A DNA stretch of 64,000 nucleotides from Corallochytrium limacisporum (Eukaryota; Opisthokonta), in NCBI GenBank assembly GCA_002811645.1, contig PDIP01000020.1, forward strand, positions 1 through 64,000. The letters are read 5' to 3'. The position numbers were made by a program, and so were the translations under genes. The number at the start of each line of letters is the position of its first letter. Within the stretch, counting starts at the first letter, position 1. Of the stretch, positions 54,322 to 63,711 are shown one piece after another. Below the pieces are notes generated by a model. The model made no database searches. It saw only the letters and a list, made by a program, of their open reading frames with translations, and had not been told where the DNA came from.

Positions 54322-56068
54322 TAATGACAAGGCGAATCCAGGCGCCCAAACTACAATACCGGCAACCCTTCATAACAGAGAGACTTCACCACTTGTACTA
54401 CCATAGGATATTTCATCACAAGCTGCCGCCCATCTGTGATGCTACTGAAGAGTCACCCCGGCGAAGATGAGAGAGATCTGTGTGTGTGCACACATCAACG
54501 CATCCACGGTTCATTCCCACCCGGCACACCACGCAAACGAAGCGGATCTTTTTGGGTGTGGGAGTTGTAGTGCCCAAGACAGATCGTTCCCAATACATAC
54601 ACTATCGGGTGAACCCCAGGAATCGCACACACGAAGTGTCCCAAACCCCACAGACCGGGTCTCACCGGTCCCGCACCCAAGTCCCTTTCTGCTGTACACA
54701 ATCTTTGTGGATTCTTACGCTTTCCGTTAATTCTGATGGGCTCGACCCGGTCAGGTCCGTTTTTTCCCGCCCGGTGGTACTGAAGTAAGGAACGGGTCCA
54801 AAAGCGGGCCCCCCCCCCCCTCTCCTCTCCTCCCCACGGGGAAGGGGAAGAGAGGAAGGGAGCCGTCCAAGAAGGGGNNNNNNNNNNNNNNNNNNNNNNN
54901 NNNNNNNNNNNNNNNNNNNNNNNNNNNNNNNNNNNNNNNNNNNNNNNNNNNNNNNNNNNNNNNNNNNNNNNNNNNNNNNNNNNNNNNNNNNNNNNNNNNN
55001 NNNNNNNNNNNNNNNNNNNNNNNNNNNNNNNNNNNNNNNNNNNNNNNNNNNNNNNNNNNNNNNNNNNNNNNNNNNNNNNNNNNNNNNNNNNNNNNNNNNN
55101 NNNNNNNNNNNNNNNNNNNNNNNNNNNNNNNNNNNNNNNNNNNNNNNNNNNNNNNNNNCTCCCCCCCCCCCCCCGTGGACATCTCTTACCACCCACTCCC
55201 ACTCCCACTCTCACCGTTATTGCTGGCCCCGTGTGCCCCGTTTGCCAACCCAAACCCTTCCCCCCCCTCCCTCCTCCCTTTTTTATTCGCCTCTCCCTTC
55301 TCATACTCACACTTACGCAAACGGCAGAGGCACCGCAGGATTTGCGGTGGCACTACACCCGGGGAACGGTGCAACTCGCTGCTCTCCCCGGCACGCTGCA
55401 AACTGATCGTACCGCCAAGAAGGAGGAAACTGCAAGCAAAAGGGGAGGAGAAAAAAAATGTTATGGGGCTAGCAAGGACCACGGTTCGTGAAATAGAGGA
55501 AACGGCGAGCGAGAGAAACAAGGGTGTGCGTGTGTGTGTGTGTGTGTCAAGTATTGAAACCGATGGAGAGATCGGGTACCCGGCGAATGATTTGCCATTG
55601 AATAAGTTCCGAGTGAGGCTTCGCCCACAGTCACACGCCCAGTGAGAAGTTGGGGAACTATTTACAGAGGCGGCAGGTGAGAGAAAAAAGGCACCTGATG
55701 AGATGGAATGTCCAATGGTCCGACAGCATAAGCAAAAACCATCCCCTCTGGCGACGACTGCACTTGTGCCAGTAGAGACGTGCTTATCACCCCCTCCCTC
55801 CACAGTAGGCGAATTTTTTTTCTCTCTCGTTACGAACCTTTGCGGGGCCCGATTGGCCGCCGCTGTACGCGGTAGGGTGCGAGTTAAAACTTGGTGACAG
55901 TGACACGGCGTTGGATTTGAGGGGCCGATATGAGTCCTGCTATTTCCGAAAGAATGCGCACAATTCTGGTCTGATACGAGCCTGTTCAATTACCAGCGAT
56001 CAAAACCGATTTTTTCTGGAGTAGCGCATACCAGAGGATAAGAAATGAGCCCGAATGACTGAGCAACC
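54322..56068. other. tandem spacer with assembly gap
   Basis: 1.75 kb between the DsbA-like and Sec23-like genes. It includes a 281-base gap, a C13 run just before it (about 54810) and a C13 run right after it (55161-55174), and a GT microsatellite at about 55523-55547. No gene recognised. Confidence 0.5.
54878..55158. other. assembly gap (281 N)
   Basis: A run of N. The left flank ends GGGG and the right flank begins CT followed by a long C run, so an unresolved G/C-rich tract is likely. Confidence 0.95.
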
Positions 56069-58369
56069 ATGTTGAAACCTAGCAGGGACTATGTCCTCAA
56101 ACAAACGAATCAGCGGCTAGACTTTACCAATAGTCTTACGGTAGCCCTTGATCCGTTTGCAGCGTTAGATAACCATAAAGAGACTCGGCAAGGCTGGAGG
56201 ATTCAGCACCATAGCGATGATCTGATTCGGTGTGCCCACTGCAGTGGGTACCTTGGTCCGCACTGTCGGCTTAGCGACAAACCGATCTGGCTATGTGGGC
56301 TTTGCATGCAGTCGAATCCGAACAAGAACATGAAAGTGAAAGCAAAGTACTGGCAGATGGCAAATACACCCGCAGCTGCGTACTCTCAACCAGGATCGTC
56401 CTTGGTAATGAGGTTCCATGTATTGGTTGTGGATGGCCATGCAAACGATCAGGAATATCGGAATAGGATGATCGAGCAGGTTGTAGCAGACTTACGTACA
56501 CTTACAGGGGACTTTCTGGCTGGTGTCATCATTGTCAGCCAGAGTCATGTGTCCAATGTTTGCTGTCCCTCGAACGGCAGCAATGACTTCTTCGTACAGA
56601 GGCAGCGGGTCTCATACGCCGCCTCGGACAGTACGGGTCTGTATCGATTGGTGGGTGAGGATGAATTCCTGATGACGAGCACTGCAGCACATACTAAGCT
56701 TTCGGAAACAATCGACCAAACCATACAGCTTGCTCTTGAAGAATCAGCGGGGTCCAAAGCATACCCCGAGGATCTGAGTCCCATTGAGTTTGCCACTGAA
56801 TACGTGGCAGACTACCTACAAGACATTAAAGCCAACGATGGAGACTACATGGTGGCTGAGATCCAAGTCTACGGAGGTCTTGCGTCCATAGAGCACTGGA
56901 GCCCCCACGTGGAAAGCACGGGACCTTCTTGGGTTCCGCTGACGGACCGGTCTCGGGAAATTATTCAGAAGGCTCAAGATATGAAGTGCGCTGTGAGCGT
57001 CACATCCATGGATGATCGGGCGGAAACAGCAACCGGACGTCGTATGCGTCAGTTCCGACGGACCTGCACAATGGTACAAGTTACTGGGGGATCGTTTGCG
57101 CATGGTGCTGGGGAGCGCGAGACCAATAGTACTGGACGCAACCGCCCTCGTGAACTATATGATGTATCCATTGTGGTTCGTGTGAGTCCAAACTTGCGGG
57201 TCAACGATGTCCTTCCGGATGCCCGGTCTGTCACGGTAAGGAGCAGCCGAAGGAGCAGTTCAGACAGTGAAAATAGCTTTGGACGAAAGCTTGGAGAGGA
57301 CAGTGATCGACTCAAACGAAAATTCAAGATCAAGTCGCTACGCAGGAGCACAGATTCTAAACAGCAGCAAGTGGACCTTCTTACGACAATCACTATTCCT
57401 GTGTGGCGAGAAGGAAACGGAACGATGATCAATCTCACATCCTCCATGTTCGATCACTCCAACGACGCCGATCACAAGCCTTCGTACGTTTCATGGGTCA
57501 GGAACCTCTTCCACAACATTCTGCGTCCCCAGCCCACACAAATTGGCCATCACACGCCACCAGCATTCTTTAGTTGTGGAGTCGTACAGGTGGCCATGGA
57601 GGGCATGATTGCAATCAAAGAAACTCTGGGACATCGCCTCTATAAGCGGATCCGCCTTGTTGAGAGCCATCAGTTTGAGATGACCAACGCATTTTTGCCG
57701 CTGTTCCAGACCATGCACGCCTCTGCTTTGACACAGAGCATGTACAGCAATGCGCTGAGGGAGATGGAAGAGGCAGGATTCGTGGACACGAAGGCGTATG
57801 TACAAAAAGCATTTAGTGACCGGCTTCAGATGCTCAGTGAGGAGATGGGTCTATCGAAGCATCTTAACGATGATGCCGTGTTGCGTCATGTTGCCACAAA
57901 GGCGAAGAAACTTCCGCGTTTCCGCAGTGCTCTTCAGACTGTGGTGGTCATGCTGCAGATGTGCCAGACATGTATGACGAACGGTACGAATTCCCCGGAT
58001 CCATACATGACCATGCACAGTCTGGCCACTTGCAGTGGTGAAAAGTTCTCCAACATCTTTGGCATCAGACGTCACCAGGTGCAGTCATCGGTGTGGATCT
58101 TTGATGAGTCTCGTGAGACTTTGAGGCCAGACCAGGTGATCCACCTCGAAGGAGTCCATGATTCTCTACACTTTAACTATCTTGTTGAACGCATCCGCTC
58201 TGGCCACTCCGAGCCATTTGCCATTGCTATCAAGCTTCATACTGTTGGCATCTTCATTGCCTCCAATGAAGGCGGCGCCAGCCATGGCGTCAACGCTATT
58301 CTTGATGCCATAAAGGCTGACAAATACGTCGGTCCCGAAGCCAATACCATCCATCATTGGCGTTTGTAG
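56069..58369 (+). CDS. divergent Sec23-like protein
   Basis: 766 aa with the Sec23/Sec24 plan. An N-terminal beta segment (NSLTVALDPFAAL) precedes a zinc ribbon with Cys55, Cys58, Cys76 and Cys79 (RCAHCSGYLGPH, then WLCGLCMQSN). A trunk-like region follows (RFHVLVVDGHANDQEYRNRMIEQVVADL), then a long Ser/Arg/Lys-rich insertion (about 390-435), a helical region (about 530-660) and a C-terminal mixed region. Sec23 is the GTPase-activating inner-coat subunit of COPII vesicles at the ER. Similarity outside the zinc ribbon is weak, so this may be a specialised paralogue rather than the main Sec23. I could not confirm the Sec23 gelsolin domain or arginine finger. ATG at 56069. Confidence 0.65.
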   Translation: MLKPSRDYVLKQTNQRLDFTNSLTVALDPFAALDNHKETRQGWRIQHHSDDLIRCAHCSGYLGPHCRLSDKPIWLCGLCMQSNPNKNMKVKAKYWQMANTPAAAYSQPGSSLVMRFHVLVVDGHANDQEYRNRMIEQVVADLRTLTGDFLAGVIIVSQSHVSNVCCPSNGSNDFFVQRQRVSYAASDSTGLYRLVGEDEFLMTSTAAHTKLSETIDQTIQLALEESAGSKAYPEDLSPIEFATEYVADYLQDIKANDGDYMVAEIQVYGGLASIEHWSPHVESTGPSWVPLTDRSREIIQKAQDMKCAVSVTSMDDRAETATGRRMRQFRRTCTMVQVTGGSFAHGAGERETNSTGRNRPRELYDVSIVVRVSPNLRVNDVLPDARSVTVRSSRRSSSDSENSFGRKLGEDSDRLKRKFKIKSLRRSTDSKQQQVDLLTTITIPVWREGNGTMINLTSSMFDHSNDADHKPSYVSWVRNLFHNILRPQPTQIGHHTPPAFFSCGVVQVAMEGMIAIKETLGHRLYKRIRLVESHQFEMTNAFLPLFQTMHASALTQSMYSNALREMEEAGFVDTKAYVQKAFSDRLQMLSEEMGLSKHLNDDAVLRHVATKAKKLPRFRSALQTVVVMLQMCQTCMTNGTNSPDPYMTMHSLATCSGEKFSNIFGIRRHQVQSSVWIFDESRETLRPDQVIHLEGVHDSLHFNYLVERIRSGHSEPFAIAIKLHTVGIFIASNEGGASHGVNAILDAIKADKYVGPEANTIHHWRL

Positions 58370-58460
58370 ATATCATCCCTTGCACATCCTTCCCTGTTTC
58401 CTTTCACGAAACACAAAAAGAAAAAATAAGCAAAAAGAAGAACCTCGCCTGTGTGAGAAG

Positions 58461-58517
58461 CATCCATCATTTCCATCATAACTGACATCATCATCAACAT
58501 AGTATTACATCCATCGA
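58461..58517 (+). promoter_or_regulatory. CATC-rich element 3' of the Sec23-like gene
   Basis: Repeated CATCCATCAT, CCATCAT and CATCATCATC lie 92-148 nt after the stop, in the sense direction. Equivalent elements follow VPS26, PLK, BCKDHA, the transporter and the small membrane protein. Confidence 0.4.
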
Positions 58518-59470
58518 TTTCTGATCTAGGGCGAGACGCCCTAACGCCATTTCTTACATGTATGCCTCAGAGGGCCGCAGGCCTCATTTTCACTTCCGGG
58601 TTAGCCTCAAGTACTCCCGCCTGGGGCCCACCGCCACCTCTAAACCCCCCCCTTTTTCTCTCCCCCGACAGAGCGCGGTAGACCAACGAAGGAAAACAGA
58701 CAAAAAAAAAATAGAGGAAGAAAATGTAAGTTAGCAGCCCGGTTTTTAGGTATCTCCCTCGAAAAGCCCCCCCCCCCGGGCGACGTTACCACAAAGAATA
58801 TACTACGTACACTGTTGCTCCGTATTTTGTATACACACTCCGTCACCGCCCATCGTGCCAAACACCGCTCTCTGCCACGACACACCGCCAAGGGGGCCGT
58901 TGCAAAAGATTCTGTTTTGGCCTCGATTGGTTTTTCGTATACTTTCGGCCCAGGGTGGTTCCCAAGTGTCCCTCCTTTCTTTTATCATTTTTTCTCTAGG
59001 AATCCGTGCGCGGGTAAAAACTCTTACCAACCATCGGGCGTTGGTCGGACTAACCGCTTCTCCCGTGATCTCCCGCGGTTTTTTGTTTAATACTTTTACG
59101 AGCCGGAGAGGGAGGGAGGGGGGTTGTGCCGCCTTTTCCCCTCGCTCCCCCCCCCCCTCCCTCTTCGCTAGTGTGAGTCTTGGCTAGGCCTTTGGTTCAA
59201 GACTTCCTTCCCCCCCCCCTTCCCCTGGGGAGGGGCGGTGGTTCATTCCTTTGCTTCGCTATACTCCTATGCTCTGCTCTTGCTCCTGCCCCACACAGCC
59301 CCTTCGGTGATTGCCCTTCCTCCGTTTATTTTTTAGTGTGTTTTTTATTCGTTGGGGTTGGGAAGGCTCTGGAAGGTGAGAAGCGAGGAGAGGGAAGGGG
59401 GAGAGAGAGAGCGAGGGAGCCCACAGGGAAAAAGGACGGGACGGCACGGTCAGGTGCGGCAAACCACCGG

Positions 59471-59487
59471 CCCCCCCCCGGGGGGGG
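59471..59487. repeat. C9G8 palindrome
   Basis: Nine C followed directly by eight G, in the spacer upstream of the P/Q-rich gene. Confidence 0.85.
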
Positions 59488-60324
59488 TGAGTGGATCCCA
59501 ATTTTCTCTCTCTTTTTTTTTTCTTCTCTATGGCGCTCCGCAAAAAAACTTTCCAGGGCCTCGCCTGCGTGCGTGTGTGTGTGTTGGGAGTGGGCTCCCC
59601 GCGGCCCCCTCCCCCGCGGGGCGGCCTTGTGGCCGGTGCATTTTAGCGGTCTTTGCCTTGTTGCCCACTTTCGTTTTCCTTGCCACCACTTGCCACCCCC
59701 CACCCCCCCGAAGCCCGGGGGGGCCTTGCTACTTACTTGCTAAAAGACCCTTGGAGAGCCCCGGGAAAAAGGAGGGAGGGGGGGGGAAGCGAGAGTATGG
59801 GCGGGGAAAAGTTACGGCGGCGGGAGGAGGTGACGGTGGGGAAGGGAGGAGGGAGGGCGGTGCCGAGCGAACCGCACACGGACGATGGGAGCGGCCGCAC
59901 ACACACGCACAAAAGAAGTCTGAGAAGGAAACCGGAGGCTCGTAAACTTTGTGCGTCGTCTGTGAATGCAGGGTCTGCAAGACGGCAGCAGTTGTTTCCT
60001 TTGGGACGTGGGTGTGCTAGTACATTGAATTTCAAAGTTGGGAAAAGTTTGTCCTAGACCTTACGAAGGGAATCCAGCCGTCAAAACATACGTCTATGAC
60101 GACTATTTGAGTTGCATTCCCGAACAACCATGACAAGGAAATTCTGTTTATGGTTGCAGGATGTGACAGTAATATTCATGGGAAAACAAACCCTCAGGTT
60201 CGAATCTGTTGATATTATTTTACGAAAAGATGTGTAAAGAATAAACAACACGGAAACACAGTATACAAACCAAAACATTGCATGGAACAACTCTAATTCG
60301 GTGCCAACTGCAAAAATAACAAAT

Positions 60325-62904
60325 ATGGGAGATCCATACCGTCAGGGACAGTACCACCAGGGTGGCCACCAGGGACCACCACCACCACCACCACCGGGTG
60401 ACCAACAGCATCCACACTACGCTGCCTACCAGGGACCTCCTCCTCCGCAGCCCATGGGGTCATATCAGGGCATGCCTCCACAGCATGGGCCACCACCACC
60501 TCACCACTACGACAATATGGGACGGCAGGGCACGCCGCCTCAGCACCCCGGCATGGCCCCAATGTATAGAGGCGCACCGCCGCCCCCAGGGCCGCCGGGT
60601 GGATACGCTAGAGGTCCGCCACCTCCTCCACCGCCAGCGGCTTACGGTCAAGCTCCTCCACCACCGGGATCGCGGGGCGGTTATGCACCTCCTCCACCGC
60701 ATGGGTCCTACGGTCAGCAGCAGGCGCCTCCGCCTCCAGGCCACTATCACCAGGGCCCACCACCTCAGCACGGGTCTCAGAGTCAGTATATGATGCCTCC
60801 ACCGGGCATGCACTACCAACAGGGCCCCCCTCCGCCGCCTGGCCACGCTCCTCCCCCACCTCAACACAGCGCTCCCCCGCAGCAGCAGCAGATACCACCT
60901 CGTGTGTCACCACACCCGCAAAAGGATCGTCCAGGTTCCAAGGGACCTCAATCACAGAAGCAGCAATCGGTTAAGAAGGAAGAGGGAGCACCTAGTACTC
61001 CCAAGACATCACAGCAGCAGCAGCCTCAGGCTCCTGGTAGCTCGGGTCGCCAGTCCCAAGAGCAGCAGCGACCTGGATCAAGTGGTCCTCCTCAGCGTCC
61101 TGCTTCGGGTCAGCAACCGTCGCCTGCTCACCAGCAACAGCAGCCACCGCAGCAACCCGCAACCTACCATCAACAGCAGTACCCGGGCTACGGTCCGCCT
61201 CCCCCGGGACAGCCCCCACAGTACTCTGCTCATCCGAACGGAGCACCACCCCCGCCGCCGCCGCAGCAGCAAGGATCATACGGTTATGCAGAGAGGCCGC
61301 CAGAACCGGGTACTCAGGCGAACCGCAGCCAGGGACAGAAGGGAAGCTATAATCGCAACAAAGGTCCCGGTTCCCGTGGTCCTCAGCCACAGCAAGCACA
61401 GCAGCATGGCAGCTATGGCAAAGCACCACCGCCTCCTGCGCCTTATCAGCAGGGACCACCTCCTCCACAGCAACAGTACCAGCAACACGGGCCCCCTCCA
61501 CAGTACTACCAGCAACATGGCCCCCCTCCGGCTCATCCACCGCCTCCCCAGGGGCCATATCAGGGACAGCCTCAGTATGGACCGCCGCCACCTGTGCCGC
61601 AGCCTCAACAACAGCCCGCGCAGGACCAGAAGGCACAACGACAGCCGTCGCCCAAGCAGGGTCCTCCACCGCCGCCTGCTTCTCAGCAGCAGCCGCAACA
61701 GGCCCCTGTACCTCCGCAGCAGCCTAGTCCCGCCAAACCCCCCCAACCTACGCCCCAGAAACAGCAAAGCGCATCCCAGCAGGCGCAGCAACAGGCCCCG
61801 GCGCCACCCCAGCAGGCTCCTCCTCAGCCTTCTCCTGCCCCTCCGCAACAACAACCACAGCAGCCTCCACCAGCGCCTGCCCATCCAGGTCCTGAAGCAT
61901 CTGCCGCCGCCAATGCGCTCGATGCTCTTGCCTATGCGGCCAACCAGGCGCCTGTGCCTGAGACAACGGGCAACAAGCGCGATGCCGGGGACTCTGCAGA
62001 TCAACCAGACGCGAAGCAACGCAAGGCCAGCGGCAGTGGTAAGGAAGCCTCGGCCGCTGCCAACGCGGCCGTGGCCGCAGCGGCTGCGGCGGCTGCCTCT
62101 GCAGCCGCCGTTCCAGACAAAGGTCCCGCTCCAGGGCTGCCAACGGGCATCAGTGATTCCTCTGCGGTTGCGGCCGCTGCTTTGCAGACAGCAGCAGCAA
62201 CCGCAGCAGCTCAGGCCGCAGCTGCCGCGGCTCCTCCCGGTGCCCGGGCCGCACCTGTGGTGCCTCGGCGCGACGGTGAGGTGCTGTTTACCACCGAAGA
62301 CAATCCTGGTCCGGACGAGGATGATGCAGGAGTGGTGCGTGAAGTACTTCGTCTGCGCAAACGTGTGAACCCGAGCGTCTTCAACGGTGCCCCGCGCTCG
62401 TTCTTTGGCCATCCAAGCGGCCTGCCTGACGTGGATGGCATTCCGTACCATATTGAAAGGCCAGAGTACATCATCCAGCGGGAACGTCCGAAGACCACGC
62501 TCAAGAGCCTTAGCAACAGTGAGGACATTCTTGAAACGCTGGAGGGCCACAAGCTGGATGAGGCAGCATCGCAGGTCTTTGGGCAGATTACAGCGGAGGA
62601 GAAGAGCTTCGAAGAGATCGTAAACGAGGCATCCAAAAGCTTGGCCAAGTGGAAGAGCGCGTTTGACCGTGTAAGTAGTCGGTCCGGGGTGGCCAGCTAC
62701 ACGGAACTAGACGACCGGTTGCGCATGGCTCGGGATAAGCAAATGATTGTCATGACTCATCTGAAATCGGCGAACAACCAACTCAAGAAGATCGTTGACC
62801 ACAAGCGCCGCGCGTTGCGCATTGTCAACTCCCAGCGCCCGACCCAGACCACATCTGCCAGCAATGGTGAAACACCCCGTTCCGTAAAGTCGCAAGGACA
62901 ATGA
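60325..62904 (+). CDS. large Pro/Gln/Ala-rich protein with conserved-looking C-terminal domain
   Basis: 859 aa from the ATG at 60325; the frame extends to 60301 only through GTG. Residues 1-520 are Pro/Gln/Gly/Tyr-rich with many PPPP, YGQ, QHGPPP and QQQ runs, as in prion-like, phase-separating nuclear proteins. Residues 520-640 are Ala-rich with a basic KQRKAS patch. From about 648 the composition becomes normal: DGEVLFTTEDNPGPDEDDAGVVREVLRLRKR, PRSFFGHPSGLPDVDGIPYHIE, then a helical coiled-coil segment (about 735-845). This last part is probably the functional domain. The whole resembles transcription or chromatin co-factors, but I do not recognise a family. The in-frame GTAAGTAGTCG at 62671 is treated as coding. 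Confidence 0.75.
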   Translation: MGDPYRQGQYHQGGHQGPPPPPPPGDQQHPHYAAYQGPPPPQPMGSYQGMPPQHGPPPPHHYDNMGRQGTPPQHPGMAPMYRGAPPPPGPPGGYARGPPPPPPPAAYGQAPPPPGSRGGYAPPPPHGSYGQQQAPPPPGHYHQGPPPQHGSQSQYMMPPPGMHYQQGPPPPPGHAPPPPQHSAPPQQQQIPPRVSPHPQKDRPGSKGPQSQKQQSVKKEEGAPSTPKTSQQQQPQAPGSSGRQSQEQQRPGSSGPPQRPASGQQPSPAHQQQQPPQQPATYHQQQYPGYGPPPPGQPPQYSAHPNGAPPPPPPQQQGSYGYAERPPEPGTQANRSQGQKGSYNRNKGPGSRGPQPQQAQQHGSYGKAPPPPAPYQQGPPPPQQQYQQHGPPPQYYQQHGPPPAHPPPPQGPYQGQPQYGPPPPVPQPQQQPAQDQKAQRQPSPKQGPPPPPASQQQPQQAPVPPQQPSPAKPPQPTPQKQQSASQQAQQQAPAPPQQAPPQPSPAPPQQQPQQPPPAPAHPGPEASAAANALDALAYAANQAPVPETTGNKRDAGDSADQPDAKQRKASGSGKEASAAANAAVAAAAAAAASAAAVPDKGPAPGLPTGISDSSAVAAAALQTAAATAAAQAAAAAAPPGARAAPVVPRRDGEVLFTTEDNPGPDEDDAGVVREVLRLRKRVNPSVFNGAPRSFFGHPSGLPDVDGIPYHIERPEYIIQRERPKTTLKSLSNSEDILETLEGHKLDEAASQVFGQITAEEKSFEEIVNEASKSLAKWKSAFDRVSSRSGVASYTELDDRLRMARDKQMIVMTHLKSANNQLKKIVDHKRRALRIVNSQRPTQTTSASNGETPRSVKSQGQ

Positions 62905-63504
62905 TTACAAGGTTAAAAGAGAAACTAAACAATAACTTAGCATATTGGCCTGTTGAATTATAGATGCCCCGGGAGAGGAAGAAAGGAGAGAAGAAACAAG
63001 GAGATCAAACTCAAGCTTCAACCTGCCCGTGATTACAAATCGACCGGTCGTTGCTGACATGGTTTGCCTTTCCCATCCTCCTTCCCGAGCGCTCTGTGGT
63101 TGCTACATGTTATATTCTGAGATATTGAGTTGGCCTGTAGAAAATTTTTTTGATAGTTTTGCAAATAGGATGACGGCCTCTGCATCATCTGTTGATCCTT
63201 ACCCGTGCCATGGCCCAGCGAATACAGTGGATGGGAGCTTTACGATCCAAACTAAACTGGAGAATCTGCAACTTCGGAGGTAACTTGTCCGAGTGCGTCA
63301 GAGACAAGCTCTAGAGACTGCGATGATAACATAGCTCCTGTTGGCTACTAGTGCTACAAAAGGTCTTACAAGTATGTACAAAAAGATGAGCTGTCTTCTC
63401 TTCACACCTCTTGAAACTTGCATCGTTCCCATCACATAAAGACCCAGTCAAAGAGCTCACAGAGCTAATGGCAGCATGTGGATATTGGTAAACAGAGCCT
63501 CCCT
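62905..63504. other. convergent spacer
   Basis: 600 bp between the stops of the P/Q-rich and HABP4-like genes. No feature recognised and no CnGn element. Confidence 0.5.
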
Positions 63505-63711
63505 CTAGGACTCAGCATCGTCATCGTAGTTGGGGTCACCCTTGTCGAGGACAGCAGGGCCGGATTGATCGGTCGCGGCTCCCCAGTTGTGACCACCACG
63601 GCCTCCTTTCTTGGCTCCCTCGTTGATGGCGTGTCCAGTGCCGCTATGGCGAGGCATGTGAGACTCGTGGCCTTTAGGAGGATTGTGAGAGGTAGTTGGT
63701 CCCTTGGTCAT
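63505..63711 (-). CDS. small HABP4/Stm1-like protein
   Basis: 68 aa, hydrophilic and probably disordered. The core HSGTGHAINEGAKKGGRGGHNWG has the SGTG...KKGGxGxxNWG pattern of the hyaluronan/mRNA-binding (HABP4_PAI-RBP1) family and of small fungal proteins of the Stf2/Tma10 type. Members bind ribosomes or RNA, or act as small stress proteins. The end DPNYDDDAES is acidic. ATG at 63711, TAG stop. Short length limits the certainty of the family call. Confidence 0.55.
   Translation of the reverse strand: MTKGPTTSHNPPKGHESHMPRHSGTGHAINEGAKKGGRGGHNWGAATDQSGPAVLDKGDPNYDDDAES

Larger units (their letters stand above)
58370..60324. other. 2-kb tandem spacer rich in G/C runs
   Basis: It starts with the 3' region of the Sec23-like gene: CATC repeats at 58461-58517 and a 7-bp-stem hairpin at 58527-58543 (TAGGGCG AGA CGCCCTA). 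Next come a C11G3 at 58767-58780, a C-run near 59211, C9G8 at 59471-59487, and GC blocks at 59595-59615 and 59695-59725. The last 300 bp are AT-rich and should be the promoter of the P/Q-rich gene. Confidence 0.55.

Noticed and set aside
60301-60324. Upstream extension of the P/Q-rich gene
   Set aside because: It begins with GTG; the ATG at 60325 is the plausible eukaryotic start.
61276-62550. 424-codon open frame antisense to the P/Q-rich gene
   Set aside because: It is a composition shadow (Arg/Leu-rich) of the biased sense sequence, with no family features.
62671-62682. Intron donor in the P/Q-rich gene
   Set aside because: The frame continues for 77 codons with normal helical composition; no better acceptor was found.
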